Source: an uncultured Clostridia bacterium (GTDB lineage Bacteria; Bacillota; Clostridia; Christensenellales; UBA1242). From it: a stretch of DNA of 64,000 nt. The position numbers and the translations under genes were made by a program. Location of the stretch: positions 110,265-174,264 of the forward strand of contig CANBBP010000003.1 of the NCBI GenBank assembly GCA_947366895.1. The letters run 5' to 3'. Of the stretch, positions 6,077 through 19,700 are shown one piece after another (position 1 is the stretch's first letter; the number at the start of each line of letters is the position of its first letter). The notes beneath the pieces were generated by a model that was not told where the DNA came from, made no database searches, and worked only from the letters and a program-made list of their open reading frames with translations.

Positions 6077-9000
6077 TTAAAATACTACAAAGGAGTCTAT
6101 ATTAGATTCGCCTCTACAAACTACTTTTACAGTGTGTTCCTTGTTTTCAAGTTCTTTTGTTAGATAGGAAACAACAATATCGCTATTATTTTGAACAATA
6201 TCGCTTGAAGCCATTTCTATGCCATCTATGAAAACAACAAAATCTCTAGTGAATGCTTTAGAAGATAATATTGCAAGCCTTGACCCAGTAAAGTTGAAAG
6301 ATATTGAACTATCGTTTTTGCCTATATATACATGACCAAATGATGATAGAGTTTGTTTTCCTCTCCAACTACCAGAATAAGTAAAATCATCTAAGTCAGG
6401 GGATAATTGTTTACCAGTTAGAGAATAACTAAAATTGATATTTCTTATAGCCGCATATCCATATCCATTTTGTGAAGATTCTGCTGTTTTTCTTACTTCA
6501 AGTTTATAATATCTAAATTCTTTAACATCAAAATTAAAGGCTAGTGTTGTGCCACTTACAGCTCCATCATCAAAACTAGTTATAACTTCTAAATAATCTA
6601 AAGATTTACCAACCCATAAGGTTATTGACCTCGGAGTTTGATTTTTATTAGATGAACCGTTATATAAAAATCCTGAAAGAACAAATCTATTTGCTGTAAT
6701 TTCTTTTCCTAAATCTATAGTAAATGACCATGGTTTAGTTGCCATTGAAGTAGGAGAAGAGCAGACATTGTTTTCATCAGAATCTATCAAATTTTCGCCA
6801 GGATAATTTGAAGGAAAACCAGTAGTATCAACTATTTTAATATTTGGAAAATAATTAATATTAGTATTATAAGATGTTCCATAGGTATAAGAGTAATTTC
6901 TTTTGTACATGTAGTCAGTTTCAAAACTATTGTCAGAGAATTGATAAGTATCTCTATAAGCTGTTGCATAAGTTACATTAACATGTTCAGGAGCATAATC
7001 TTGAACTTCTCCTGAGTCTTCATTAATGGTTCCTTGTTCTGGAACAAATTTGCCCCAACCAACACCTAAGAACGAAGTGGTACCACCCTTTTGACCTGTT
7101 ACCATAACTGCTTTAAAATGTACCCAAGTTCCAGCAGCTAGTTCATAATCTGCATAAGTTCCTTCTGCTGTTGGGAAATTATAATTGTTTGCTGTTTGAG
7201 CAAAATGTGCTGCTTTTTCATAAGTTTTGCCCTCATCAAAAGAAACAAATAAAGCTACATTCCATCTGCCTCGAATGGATATTCTATATTTTGCTGTTTC
7301 ATCGGCATAAATTTTTCCTTTAAGTTCAACAACACTATTTAATGGAACATTATCGCCTTCTTGATTTGTGTACCATATGTCAGTGTTACAGTTTTGGATT
7401 TTATTTTTATTGTCAACTTGTTCTTTTGATGAATATCCTGCATAATTGTTTTCAAATGCAGTTACAGCATCGGTATAAGCAGAGCCTGAGTCGTAAGTAT
7501 AAGTTGTTCTTGTTAAAACACTTTTATTCATTTCATAACTTTGTTCAAATTCAAGAATTAGTTCTACATCTTCTATATTTCTAGAACCAAAATTTGGGTC
7601 ACTTTCAAAAGCAGAGGTTTTAGTAAGTTCTAGGGTAACTCTTATTTCACCTGATTCTTTATGATTTGGGTCTGGGATATAGGTATAAACTCCCTCGGTT
7701 TCAGTTTCTACTATTTGACCATATTCAGCTACAGGGGTTGATTTTACTGTAAAGTTAAAATCATTAGGTAAAACTATGCTTCCTTGATTATATATATTAC
7801 CAGTTCCTAATTCGTATTTTCTAAGGTCAATAGTAAATTCTTCGCCATAAGGAATAACATAAGGTTGCATGGTTTTTATGTCTTTCTTTTTATTATCATA
7901 AGTATATGTTCTTCCTGTTTGATAAATACAAGATACAGGAACAAACAATGGAAGAGTAGTATCTTTATATGAATTAACAATATCATCAGTTATGCCAAAT
8001 TCGGTAGGACCATTTTCTGGGTGATTATAAGTGCCACTTAGGATATTTCTAAAATAGTATGTCATATCATTATGAGTGGTTTCTTGCCATGCCCGTAAGT
8101 AACCAGTATAACTTTGCCCGTAACCTCTGCTTTGTTGTTTTACTTTAGATTGAATAAAGTTTTCCGGCCCAAAATTATGAAGTAGGGTTGCGTATAATGT
8201 TAGTCCCTGATTACCATTACTTGCTCCGCCAGTTTTCATTTTTAATACTTCACTTAATGCCCAAGTTGCACTTGTGTAACTATTCCAGCCACCAAGTCCT
8301 TGTGCTCCATAAGAACCTATACTTCTATTTGCTGAAATTTTAGTAAATAGAGCATAAGAAACAAGAGTCATTGCATTATTTGTTACTTCACCACCATTGC
8401 CAACACCAAAGCCTTGGAAATTATGATGATATTCATGGAAATTGCCCCATGAACCACTATTAACAATACCATTATAGTTAAGAGCATTTCTCATCCAGTC
8501 TGCTGGACAATTAACTGACCTTCTACCAGGGAATGCAACTGCGGCACCTGCTGCAACAAATGAGTCATATAGGAAAACTATACCTTGGGATGAACCTGTT
8601 GTTGTAACTGTGGACACTTTTTCCCATAGTATTGCTACTTTATAAAGGTCATCATATGAGTAACTGCTAGCATAAAGTCTAGGCCCTGAATGAAGTACAC
8701 CATAACTCCAAACTTCTAAATCGAAATATGGGACAGATGATTTTAAGCTTTGTTCAAAATCACCTTTTGTGGTGTATCCTAAAATAAAGTGAGGATAAGT
8801 TACAGCACCTGAAATTGTGGTAGTAAAAGTAGCATTTGTGTTTCTTATATAAATAGGACCACCAATAAAGGAACCAATATAGCCCGTGTATGTTTTTGTT
8901 GATTCATCGTAAAAAGTTGTATTTTTATTTAAAACAAGAGTATTAAGTAAAACAGGAATTCTTTGCATTTGATTTTTTTCAGTCCAAATATTGTTTGCTT

Positions 9001-10108
9001 GACCATTATATAATGCCTGACCTATATGGAAGGTTAAACCGCCAGTGGCATTCATATCACTTTCACTTATTGTTACTTTAATAACTTCGCCAGCAGGAGC
9101 ATAAAGCCCTGTAACTCCATAGCCATTGTATCCTCGTGGTCTCATAGTAATTTGTTTAACTACACCTTGTTCGCTATCAGAAACATCTCCAAGATATAGA
9201 CCAACTGAAGCAGTATGTTTATAAAGTTTTCTGCGTCTACCATCCATTAATGCTGGTGATGGGTCGGATGTTGTGCCATTATATAAATAACCATTTGAAT
9301 TAATCCATTTATAAGCACCTTTTTTACTAGGATTACCTGCGTTAGCTGTATCAACAGATGCAAGGGAATTTGCTTCACTAATAAGGGCATCTCTTAAAGG
9401 GGCATTTGCATCGCCTAAAACTGTTTTTAAAGTATAGCCATATTTAGGGTAGCCAGTAGGTAGTCCTTCATCTTGAGTCTTTTTAGGGATATTTCTATCT
9501 ACGAGGTCGGTTATGACACCAGAATAGCCTACAGCGGTAGTTGTTTTATAGTTTTCTACATCATAAGATTGTCTAGCCTCATTCATTAAAAATTGATTTC
9601 TTAAAGCAAGTAAAGTTACTGTTGTGTCTAGCCATGAACCAACTGAAAACATAGTAACTATTAATAATATAGATGCTACAAATCCCACTCTGAATTTAGA
9701 AGATTTAAATTTTTTAAAGAAATTTTTAAAAAACAAAATAAAGGAATTTTGACCATTTTTGTTTTTATTGTTAGCTGGTTTTGAATTAGTGGATTTAGTT
9801 GAAAACTCGCTGGTCTTGTTTTGGTTAGAGTAATTGCCATAATTTAAATTGTTATAATTACTGCCATGACTTGTTGGAGTAGAACTTTTACTTTGAGTGC
9901 TAGAACCTGCTAATTTAGTACTATTTAAAGCCGACTTATTGTTCATATTTTTATTTATTGAAGAGTTAAAATTGGTGCCTCTATTTGTACTAACAGGTTT
10001 TGAATAACTATTTTGTGAGTTTATATTTGACCTAGAAGATTTAGGTAAATTTTGTGTGCTTGATTTTGAATTTATAGATTTTGAAGTTTTATTATCATTA
10101 ATAGGCAT
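6077..10108 (-). CDS. Membrane-anchored M60 (enhancin-like) zinc metalloprotease with binding domains (1343 aa)
   Basis: ATG at 10108 has GGAG 8 bases upstream. Residues 1-135 are a Ser/Asn/Lys-rich disordered tail and 139-160 a membrane helix, so the bulk is likely extracellular. The M60 domain carries the zinc motif H558-E559-x-x-H562, with the further Glu at 574 in G-G-E-V-T-N-N. Residues about 910-1025 look PA14-like, about 1087-1227 are an F5/8 type C (discoidin, CBM32-like) domain, and 1240-1343 another beta-sandwich. M60 enzymes cleave heavily O-glycosylated proteins such as mucins, and the binding domains fit glycan targeting. It is divergently transcribed from the giant adhesin across a shared 625-bp gap. 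The long cytoplasmic tail is unusual for the family. Confidence 0.85.
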   Translation of the reverse strand: MPINDNKTSKSINSKSSTQNLPKSSRSNINSQNSYSKPVSTNRGTNFNSSINKNMNNKSALNSTKLAGSSTQSKSSTPTSHGSNYNNLNYGNYSNQNKTSEFSTKSTNSKPANNKNKNGQNSFILFFKNFFKKFKSSKFRVGFVASILLIVTMFSVGSWLDTTVTLLALRNQFLMNEARQSYDVENYKTTTAVGYSGVITDLVDRNIPKKTQDEGLPTGYPKYGYTLKTVLGDANAPLRDALISEANSLASVDTANAGNPSKKGAYKWINSNGYLYNGTTSDPSPALMDGRRRKLYKHTASVGLYLGDVSDSEQGVVKQITMRPRGYNGYGVTGLYAPAGEVIKVTISESDMNATGGLTFHIGQALYNGQANNIWTEKNQMQRIPVLLNTLVLNKNTTFYDESTKTYTGYIGSFIGGPIYIRNTNATFTTTISGAVTYPHFILGYTTKGDFEQSLKSSVPYFDLEVWSYGVLHSGPRLYASSYSYDDLYKVAILWEKVSTVTTTGSSQGIVFLYDSFVAAGAAVAFPGRRSVNCPADWMRNALNYNGIVNSGSWGNFHEYHHNFQGFGVGNGGEVTNNAMTLVSYALFTKISANRSIGSYGAQGLGGWNSYTSATWALSEVLKMKTGGASNGNQGLTLYATLLHNFGPENFIQSKVKQQSRGYGQSYTGYLRAWQETTHNDMTYYFRNILSGTYNHPENGPTEFGITDDIVNSYKDTTLPLFVPVSCIYQTGRTYTYDNKKKDIKTMQPYVIPYGEEFTIDLRKYELGTGNIYNQGSIVLPNDFNFTVKSTPVAEYGQIVETETEGVYTYIPDPNHKESGEIRVTLELTKTSAFESDPNFGSRNIEDVELILEFEQSYEMNKSVLTRTTYTYDSGSAYTDAVTAFENNYAGYSSKEQVDNKNKIQNCNTDIWYTNQEGDNVPLNSVVELKGKIYADETAKYRISIRGRWNVALFVSFDEGKTYEKAAHFAQTANNYNFPTAEGTYADYELAAGTWVHFKAVMVTGQKGGTTSFLGVGWGKFVPEQGTINEDSGEVQDYAPEHVNVTYATAYRDTYQFSDNSFETDYMYKRNYSYTYGTSYNTNINYFPNIKIVDTTGFPSNYPGENLIDSDENNVCSSPTSMATKPWSFTIDLGKEITANRFVLSGFLYNGSSNKNQTPRSITLWVGKSLDYLEVITSFDDGAVSGTTLAFNFDVKEFRYYKLEVRKTAESSQNGYGYAAIRNINFSYSLTGKQLSPDLDDFTYSGSWRGKQTLSSFGHVYIGKNDSSISFNFTGSRLAILSSKAFTRDFVVFIDGIEMASSDIVQNNSDIVVSYLTKELENKEHTVKVVCRGESNIDSFVVF

Positions 10109-10733
10109 GTTGTTTTCTCCATATCATGAATTTAATTAGTTATTATGTATAGTTTATAATAAATAACTAGTAAACTAATAGTACTATTATATTATAAATC
10201 TATATAATTGCAAATAGAAAATTCAGGAAAATTGTAAAAACGAAACTATATAATGACATTTTAGCAGTTAAAAAAGGTTTAAATTTTTAAATATTTTATT
10301 AAATTTTTAACAAAATAGCATTAAAAAATAGATAAAATACACAAAAAATATATGAAAATTTTTTAGAAAAATTTAATAAAAATGCTTTAAAATAATTAAA
10401 TATTTTAATAAAAAAATAGCAAAAAAATCATAAAAAATTAGCAATTTTTTATAAAAAAATAATAAAAATAATCAAGAAAAAATAGTTAAAAATGTACATA
10501 TTTTTAGCAATATAACAAACAAAATTAGATAATAAAACTAATAAAATTTTGTCAAGCAAAATCACTATAAAAAAGTTCTATATTGGGCATAAAATCTATT
10601 AAAAAAGGTTTGTTAAAAAAATGCCTATAATATATAATATTTGTATCATACTAACTAATGAAGAAATACGCGTAATTATTTATTTAGAATATTTTTATTA
10701 AATAAAAAACGCAAAAAAATACAAAGGGAAACA
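10109..10733. other. Long AT-rich intergenic region between the divergent M60 and giant-adhesin genes
   Basis: 625 bases of extremely AT-rich DNA with many A and T tracts. It must hold promoters for both flanking genes; I can place only the plus-strand one (10610-10638). A rarer sequence, TACGCGTAATTATTT at 10667-10681, recurs with one mismatch at 38859-38873 upstream of another surface gene. An inverted repeat TTTATTTA/TAAATAAA flanks about 10679-10706 in the leader. I see no convincing gene here; the 67-aa minus-strand frame at 10676-10879 overlaps the adhesin start and is rejected. Confidence 0.6.
10610..10638 (+). promoter_or_regulatory. Promoter of the giant adhesin gene
   Basis: TTGTTA (10610-10615) and TATAAT (10633-10638) are 17 bases apart. 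Transcription would begin near 10645, leaving an untranslated leader of about 90 bases. Confidence 0.6.
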
Positions 10734-13700
10734 ATGAAAATGAAAACCAAAAAAAGTGTAAGTTTTATATTCTCAGTAATCTTTGCTTTAACTTGTTTTT
10801 TAACAGGTCTTAGTGCTTGTTTATTTGTATCTAAAGGGTTGGGAGTAAATGCCGAAAGTACTGCCACATCAGTAAGCATTGGTTCAACTGTTAAATTTGG
10901 TGAATATCCTCAAAAAGAGTTAAAGAATGCTAGTGAACTTTCAACACTTGTAAACAAGTTAAAGTTTAGTTCTGGTTTAACCAAATGGTTTAATGAGGAT
11001 GGAACTTCAAACATAACAAACACAAGTAATGTTCCCATTAGTGAATTTACACTTGACACCTATTGTAAAAATAATGGTTTTGAAAATGTTTCCAATGATG
11101 ATATTTCCTACAATGTTAAAACGGGATATTTTACTGTTAAAAGAAAAGTAGGAGAACTTGATAAAGGTGAAAAGTTTGTTGAATTTGTAAGTGGCGATTA
11201 TGCTTTAAATACATATGCAGATAGATATTCAACTTCAAGTATTGCTTCAGAAGTTACTCCATTTAAAAATCCATTAGCAGAGGGAGAAACTGAATACAAT
11301 AATCCTTATCTAGCAGGTAATACTTATTATTTTAAAGTTGAACCTATTGAGTGGATTGTTTTAAATAATGAAAATGGTTCTATAAATTTAATTGCAAAGG
11401 ATACTTTATTTGCAAGCAGAAATAATAATATCCCAGCTTATTCTTATGCTTATTCATCTTTAAGATTATTTTTAAATGGTAAAACCAGCACTTTATATGC
11501 AGTTAATAATGAAACTCCTTATAGTTATGACTATTCTACTTATCACAACTTTTTGACCCAAGCTTTTAATAGTGAAGAACAAGAAGTTATAAAAGCAGAG
11601 ACAAGAAGTTTAAACGATGTTTATGCTTTATACAATACAGGCTCTCGTGGTGGAGATGAAAAAACAAACTACCACTACTATAACACTACTTATAAATATT
11701 TTGTAACCGAAAGTGATGAAAGTGCAATAAATGTTTCTACTCGCGTTTATATTGCCGAAACTGACCTAGAGATTCCAGAAGGTAGTATAAAATTAAATGT
11801 TAAAGCAGAACCTGTTCCAACTATTCAAGATAAAGTTTATTTATTATCTTATAACGAGTTTGTTAATCATTTTGATACTGAAGAAAAAAGAGTTTCTCAA
11901 GGCACTCCTTTTGCAATTGCAACAGGTGTAAAGGGAAGTTATACAGGGGGAGCTAATTATAGTTTTACTCAAGATATTACCTATTCATTAGGAGTTACCG
12001 AGGATGGTAGTGAAAGTTTAAAAAATTATTTTGTAACTAATACTGGAAGTATTGAAACAACTTCAAGTGATAGTAATATAGGGGTAAGACCTGCCATAAC
12101 TTTAGATGCTTCAAAAATTGGTTTAATTTTAGGAGAAGATACTTCTTTGCGTGCAGGCAGTGCAAGTTCAAATTTAACCAACGTTTCAACAATTTTTGAT
12201 GAATCAGCAAGACTTGTTTATTTAAAAGATGCTAGAAGATATCAAGAAAATTTTTATGTAACAAATTTAGTTAGCAAAGAAAAAATTGCAGGAGATAAAA
12301 AAGCTGTTGAAGTAAATTTAAATTATTTTAATGCAAGAACTAAATCTAGTAATCTTCCTTTAAATGATAGTTTAGTTTCAAGCGAAGTATCTTATAAAAT
12401 AAGTGCAATAATCAGAAATGATTATGGTGAAGCAATTTGTTATGGAACAATTATTAGTGGTAACTTTTCTACAAGCGGAGAACTTTTCTTTATGTTTGAA
12501 GTTGATAGTGAAGAAAAATATACCATAGAAATTGTAGAAGAAAGTGTATATGTTAATTATAAAATATTAAGTAAAACTGCTTTACAACATAATACTCTTT
12601 ACATTGATGGACAAAATGGTAACGATTCACGAGATGGTTTAACCGAAGAAACAAGTATAGCAAGTTTACCTAAAGCACTAGAAATTGTAGAAAAAAATGG
12701 CATTAAAGATATTTGTGTTCTTTCTGCTATTGATGTTAAAGCGGTTTCAGGTAGATATGAAATTGCTTGTAGTCACGATTTAACTTTCTATCATGAAGAT
12801 AATGGTTATTTGTTTGAAAATGATTTAGCAAATCCTTGCGAAATTTATATAGGTTCAGAAGATGCAAGAAAGCAAGGTACCATAACTTTTGATGGTAAGC
12901 ATGGTAATAGCGGAGTAATGGTGATAGATAACTTTTATAGTTCTTTAACCATTTATGATAATGTTATTATAAAAGATTATGATACAAGTTTAGACATCTT
13001 TGATATGACGGGTTGTGATGTTTATGTTAATGGTGGCTTATTTACAGATATTATAACTTCAGGTTATTTCTTTAAAAACTTACTTGCTAGTGAAAATCTT
13101 CAAGCAAATCAAAATAATGCATTAAATGAATTTAATGGTGGCTTATTTACAAAATCAAATGTTAAGGGTGTAGTTTTAGGAAATCTTGCTGATGTTAGTC
13201 TTTATAATTTTACTGTAAAAGATAATGAATTTGAAAACCTTATTAATGCTAGTTATAATGCTAGTGTTGTAATAGGCGAAGTTAATGGTAGAGGAAAAGT
13301 TTCAATAACTGCTAATAGAATAACAGGTAAGGGCTGTATTGAAGTGGGTTCCGCTACTGGAGAACCAAGCAATGTTACTATTATAAATGGGGAATTTCTT
13401 AATAATCAGGGCTCTTCATTTAGCCCTGGTGGTGTATATGCAAAGTATTGCTCTTCAGTAATTGTTAATGGCGGAAAATTTACAGGTAATACAGCTAATG
13501 GAACGGAAGGCGGCTCAGTTTTTACTTTAGATAGTGGGGCAACCATTGAAATAACAGGTGGTGAATATTCTTCAAACACAGGAGAATATGGTGTTTTAAG
13601 AGCAACTACAACTGATGAACTTATTGATAACCTAAAAGAACATAGAATAAATATTACTGGTGGAAAATTTATTAATAATAGAGCTAGAAATAATGGGGCT

Positions 13701-16700
13701 ACTTTCTCTATTGATGCTAAAAATTCCGCAAGTAGTGGGGCAAAAACTATTGTAGAAATTAGTGATGTTGAAATTGAACAATCTATTTCTAATGGTAATG
13801 GCGGAGCAATATATTTAAAAGCAAATGAAGTTAATATCGAAAGAATAAAAGTTTCAAATTGTGAAGCTACGGGCCTTGCAGGTGCTATATACTTTGATAA
13901 TATAGAAAGTGATTGTGTAATAAAAAATAGTGAATTTATTAATAACCAATCAAGTAAATATGCAGGAGCATTTTATTTTGTAGAATGTGAATTTGTTACA
14001 ATAGAAAGTTCTTCATTTAGTAATAATATTGGTAGAGCATATGGCGATAACTTTGATATTTTTGCAAGTGCGGGTGCCATATACTTTATGGGTGCAAAAA
14101 ATAATAGTTTTAATAAATATTTATTAAATATAATTGATTGCAACATATTTGAAAATAAAGGTGAAAGCGGATTAAACTCTACTAATGGTACCGAATATTT
14201 ATCTGGTGGAGGTGCTTTATTTGTTAATTCTGGTGCAATATTAAATATTGAAAATAGTAATATTTATAATAATGCTGGTGCTAGTGAAGGTGCCATAAAG
14301 GTTTGGGGAGACATTTCTAAAAATGTTTATCCTAGTGCTAATATTATTAACACAAATATTACTGGAAACACAGGTGGAATAACAGGAGGAATCAGTTTTA
14401 GTTTTTGCGAAGAAATATTAATTAATGGCGGTGAATTATCAAGCAATCAGTCAAATTCAATAAACCCTACATGTTATGCAGGTGTTTTTGCTGGAGATAA
14501 AATAAATAATAATACTCTTGAAATTAAAAATTATAAAATAAATAATAATAAAAATCTTTTTAATAATGGTGATGCAGGGTTTGTAATTTTTGCAGATACT
14601 ACAAATACAATAATTTCAAACTCTAATGTAGAAGGCAATATCGCAGGGGCTATAGTTGAAATGGGCAACTGTGCTTTAATTGATGGGGTTAAGTTTCTTA
14701 ACAATACAACAAGTACAGAATTAGGCGGTATTTTAAAAATAACAAGTTATGAACAAGAAGTAAAAAATTGTGTATTTAATTATAATACTTTAAACAAAAC
14801 TGGCAAGAATGCAAGTTGTGTTAATGTAACTATTGCAGGACCATTTAATATTACAGGTTGTGAATTTAGTTATAATTCTTCAAGTATAGGTTCTGCTATT
14901 TACTCGATAGAAAATAGCGAACTTCATATCACCGATTGTAAATTTGTTGGTAACAATAGAAACAGTGTTGCTTCTAGTGGTGCTTGTGTTTTAAATGGAA
15001 CAACAACCTTAACTAATTGTATTTTTACAGGAAATAATTCAAACGATGCTTCCAGCGATTTTGGTGGTGGTGCTATTTTTGCAGGTAGCAATTCTTTATT
15101 AGAGATATATTCTTGTACCTTTAGTGAAAATAATTCTTCTTTTAATGGTGGTGCTATATACACTTTAGGTAGTTTAATTATTGATGCTATTAGTTCTACA
15201 AATCCTACTAAATTTATTGGGAATTTTGTTTCTTCCAGTTCAAGAAACACCTTTGGTGGTGCTATAGCTGTAAATGATGGTGTAGTTAAAATTAATAGTG
15301 GATTATTTGTAAACAATTATGCTACAGCATCAGGTTCTTATGTAGGTAATGGTGGAGCAGTAGCTTCATGTACCATTGCAAGTGCAATAGTAATTAAAAA
15401 TGTTGAGTTTACTGGCAACGGAGACATAAATAAAACTTATGGCGGTGCTGTTTATAGTACTGGTAATTTAACAATAACAAATATCAATTGTGACCAAAAT
15501 AAGGGCTTAAATGGTGGAAATATTTATATAGGTTCTGGTAATGCAACTATTGAAAATTCTACTTTTAATAATTCTAAAGCAAATCAGGGCGGAGGAATTT
15601 ATGCTGTTTCTGCTATAGTAGATTTAAGGGAAATAAATATTGTTAATTCAACTGCAAGTCAAGGCGGAGCAATTTATTCTTCTGGGGCAGAAGCATTAAA
15701 TATATTTGATAGTAATTTTTCGTTTGGTACAGCCTCTAATGGTAGTGCAATGTTTATTACAGGTAGCGGTTCTACCCGTCTTAATGGGGTTGTTATAGAA
15801 GGTAATTATTCTACCGATGGTGGTGCAGTATATTCTAATAATGGCTCAATTTATGTTTATGACACTACAATTACAGGTAATGGTGTACCAACAGGAAAAC
15901 TAGGGGCTGGTTTTTATGCAAGAGCAACTTCCTTTACCTTTGCTAGAATGGTTTTTATTTCAGAAAATTATGAAAATGGTATAAAAGATGCCGAAACAAA
16001 TCTTTATGTTAAAGGTGAAAGAGGTTTAAGTAATAACCTTTATATTGAAAGAAATGCTTTAAGCATAGTAGATACTTTACAAGAAGGTTCTTCTATTGGT
16101 GTAAAAGCAGCTTCAGCAAGAATTGCTAGTGGTGTTAATTATACTCTTACAACCAGTGATTTTGAAAAATTTTATAGTGATGATGTTAATAAAGTTTTAA
16201 AACTTGAATATAGTAAAAGTCCTTCTACAGGGGCAGTTACTACAAGTATTGTTACCGAAAATGTTTCAAATAGATTAAGTTTAGTTGTAAGTAATTATAT
16301 AGGTAGTTATGATGGAGAATTACACACTGTAGGTGTAGAAGTTTTAGGTGTTACAAACTATCAAATTTATTATTCAACTCAAGAAGGTAGCGGTTATGTA
16401 ACTGATCTTGTTGAAGGTCAAACCGCCTTTAGAGATGCTGGAGAATATACCGTTTATGTAATGGTTAGGTCAGGAAGTAATTCAGTAACAGGTAGTGCTA
16501 GTGTAATAATTAAAAAACAAACTGTTACTATACAAACTTTACCAACTGTAAAGGGATTAACAATATCAAGTTCAACTTATCCTACAACTTTAAGCGAAGC
16601 TGAAATAGTTGGAGGTATTGCAAGTTTTGATGGCTTTGAAATTGCTGGTAATTTTGAATGGTCTATTCCAACTACAAGAACAGCAACAAAAAAAGGGTAT

Positions 16701-19700
16701 CAATATTATTCAATGAAATTTGTACCTGTTAATAGTGCTAACTTTGATGAATGTGAATTTACTATTCTTGTTTATGTTGGTGGCTTTGATGCTCTATTCT
16801 ATATCAATCAAGGTTCTTATCAAGGTTTTTATGTTAATGGTTCGGTTTCAAGTGCTGAAATAAAAGATGAAACAAGCAAATACTTTACAAAAAGTTTAGA
16901 AGTTGCACTTGATTCTATGGAAGACAATGGCATTATTTATATGATTTCTACTTATTCTTTATCAAGTACCGAAAGCAGTGTAATTACTATAAATAGTGTA
17001 ATGACAATATCTTTATTAAGACATGCCTTAAATAATAATTCTTTATTAGAAATTAATAGCAATAAAGATGTTAATATGAGTGCTATACAAATAGGTAAAA
17101 GTGGTATGGCTGGCACTTTAATCTTTGATGGCAATAACATTGCTACAACTGGTGCAATGGTTAAAATATTTGCTCCAAATAGTTCAGTTAATATTAGTGG
17201 TAACATCATTTTTAAAAACCATAATACTAAGGGTAATACAACTGGCACAAGAGGAGCTCTTGAAATTACCGATTGTGGTACAAATGGTAATGTAACTATT
17301 AATGGTGTGGAAATGTATAACTGTAATGGTGGTGAAAATGGTGCTCCATTATATGTTTACGGAACAAATGGTAATAACTTAGGATTGTATATCCGTGACT
17401 TAACCATTCATGATTGCTCAGGTTTTAATGGTGGAGCTTTATATATAGGTAATAATGTTACAGCAAATATACTTTCTGCTTATATAACTAAAAATTTAGC
17501 ATTTAATAATGGTGGTGGTGTTTATATAGTAGAAAATGCTAATGTTTCTATTTACGAAGCAAACATAACAAACAATACAGCAAACAACTATGGTGGCGGA
17601 ATTTATTTTGAACAATTAAAAAATATATTTGGTTTAAATGTTTCTAATAATACAGCAGGTTTTGGTGGAGGTATGTATGTTGCTGGAACAAAACCAAACA
17701 GTGTTACAAATGTTGGAATATCTTCCTATGGTGGCATAAAAGTAGATAGAAATAGAGCAATTGGTTTTTCTTCTAATGCAGGTTATGGCGGCGGAATTTA
17801 TTTTGAAAATAGTTTTATTTTAAATAACGCAATAATTACTAATAATACATGTAATGGTCAAGGTGCTGGCATATATAATGCTAATGGTTCAAATAGTTCT
17901 ATGCAAAACGTTACTATTTCAGGCAATGTAATTGCATCTTCTTCTGCAACCTTATGTGGCACTCTTGCAGGTAGTGGTATTGTTTGTGCAGGTGTAAACT
18001 TTAAAAATGTTTTAATTCATTCAAACTTTACAAGATATACAGGAGAAACAGGTGACCGCATTGCTTTATATGGTGCAGTTTATGTATTATCTAATGAAGC
18101 AAACTTTAATAGTTCAAGAATATTTAACAATAGTATCTCAACCCAAAACACAAGCACAATATTATCAGGTGCAGGAATAAGTACCTTTGGTGGTAGTGGA
18201 AACAACATTGTTTTAGATAATGGTACCGAAGTTGCAAATAACTTCTTTGCTATATCTTCTAACTTTATAGAAAATGGTGGATCAGCATCTTATCCACAAA
18301 TTTATGTAGGAAAGTTATCAGGAGATGTTTATAGTGAACTTTATATCATTAACTCTAAAATAGCAGGTGCTTTTGAAGAAGTTGGTGTAGGCGGAGGTGG
18401 CAGAGTTTATCTTTCTGGTAAACTTAATGTAACTAGTGCTATTGAGACCGATATTTCAAGCGAAGAAAAAGAAACCGTAATATATCAATATGGTAATTTA
18501 GATAAAAAATCTATAGTTTATATTGCTCTTTATCCAACTCCTGCTTCTTGCAGTATTAATGACATTGTAGTTAAAATGGATAGTAGATATCTAGCTTCAT
18601 TTACTAAGACCTATCCAAGTGGCGAAGAAGTTAATATAGACCCTACTCCTTTTATAGAAATTAATGCTAGTGTTATTAGTATATTAAAAAATGATGCTTA
18701 CGCTTTAAATGTTGATACTTACGATTTTTCATTGTTCATTGCTAACGCAGATAGAAAGTTAAATGAAGTTTATTGGAACGCAGAATCAGGTAACGATAAT
18801 AATAGAGGAGACTCTATTACTAACGCTGTTAAAACTTTAGAAAAAGCTTTATCACTTTGCAATAATAATGGGACTATTTATATGATAGGTACTTATACTG
18901 TAACAAGTGATACTACTTTATCTGCTCCAAATGTAAAAATATTAAGACATGGTAATTATCAAGGAATTTGTTTTATTAAGGTTACAAATAACTCAACTTT
19001 AACTCTTGAAGATATAATTCTTGATGGAAATGGTGCATCTATTCCTATGGCAAGAGAATCTCTCATCTATGTTGAAAATGGTTCTACTTTAATTGTTAAT
19101 ACGGGTACAATAATTAGAAATGCTTCTATGAATTATCAATCTTCTATTGATGTTAAAGGTAGTGCTATAAATAATGCTGGTCATTTAATAATTAAATCAG
19201 GAAGTATAATAGGTAACCAAATGTATGGTACTGGTTCAAGTAATAATGATGGCGGAGCAATTTTCAGTACTGGTACTATTGATATTTATGGCGGTGTAAT
19301 AAGTAATAACAATTCAAGAAATAATGGCGGAGCAATATTTGTTCAAGCAGGCTCATTAAATATATATGGTGGGGATATCTATGCTAATGTAGCAAGTGGC
19401 TTTGGCGGAGCAATTTATTTAAATGCTGGGTCAACCTTAAATGTTAATGGCGGCAGTATTTTTGAAAACTTGGCTGTTGATGGCGGAGCAATTTATGTTA
19501 AAAATGCAACTATGAATTTTAATAGTGGATTGGTTTACTCAAATACAGCAAATGGGGCTTCTGGTTTTGGTGGAGGCATTTATAGCATAGGTGGAAATCT
19601 TAAATTAGAAGGTGGAGAAATTGCAAATAATACTGCTAATAATGGCGGTGGTATTTATATCTCTAGTGGTTCAGTTGAAATTTCAAACTTCTTAAGAATG

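Noticed and set aside
10109..10733. Origin of replication or CRISPR in the AT-rich gap
   Set aside because: No regularly spaced repeats or DnaA-box cluster; AT-richness alone matches the genome background.
10676..10879. 67-aa minus-strand frame over the start of the giant adhesin
   Set aside because: It overlaps the signal peptide region antisense and has no ribosome-binding site; it is a shadow of the real gene.
14924..17248. Hydrophobic minus-strand frames of 130 and 98 aa inside the giant gene
   Set aside because: They are antisense to Asn/Ser/Gly-rich coding repeats, which produce long hydrophobic shadow frames.
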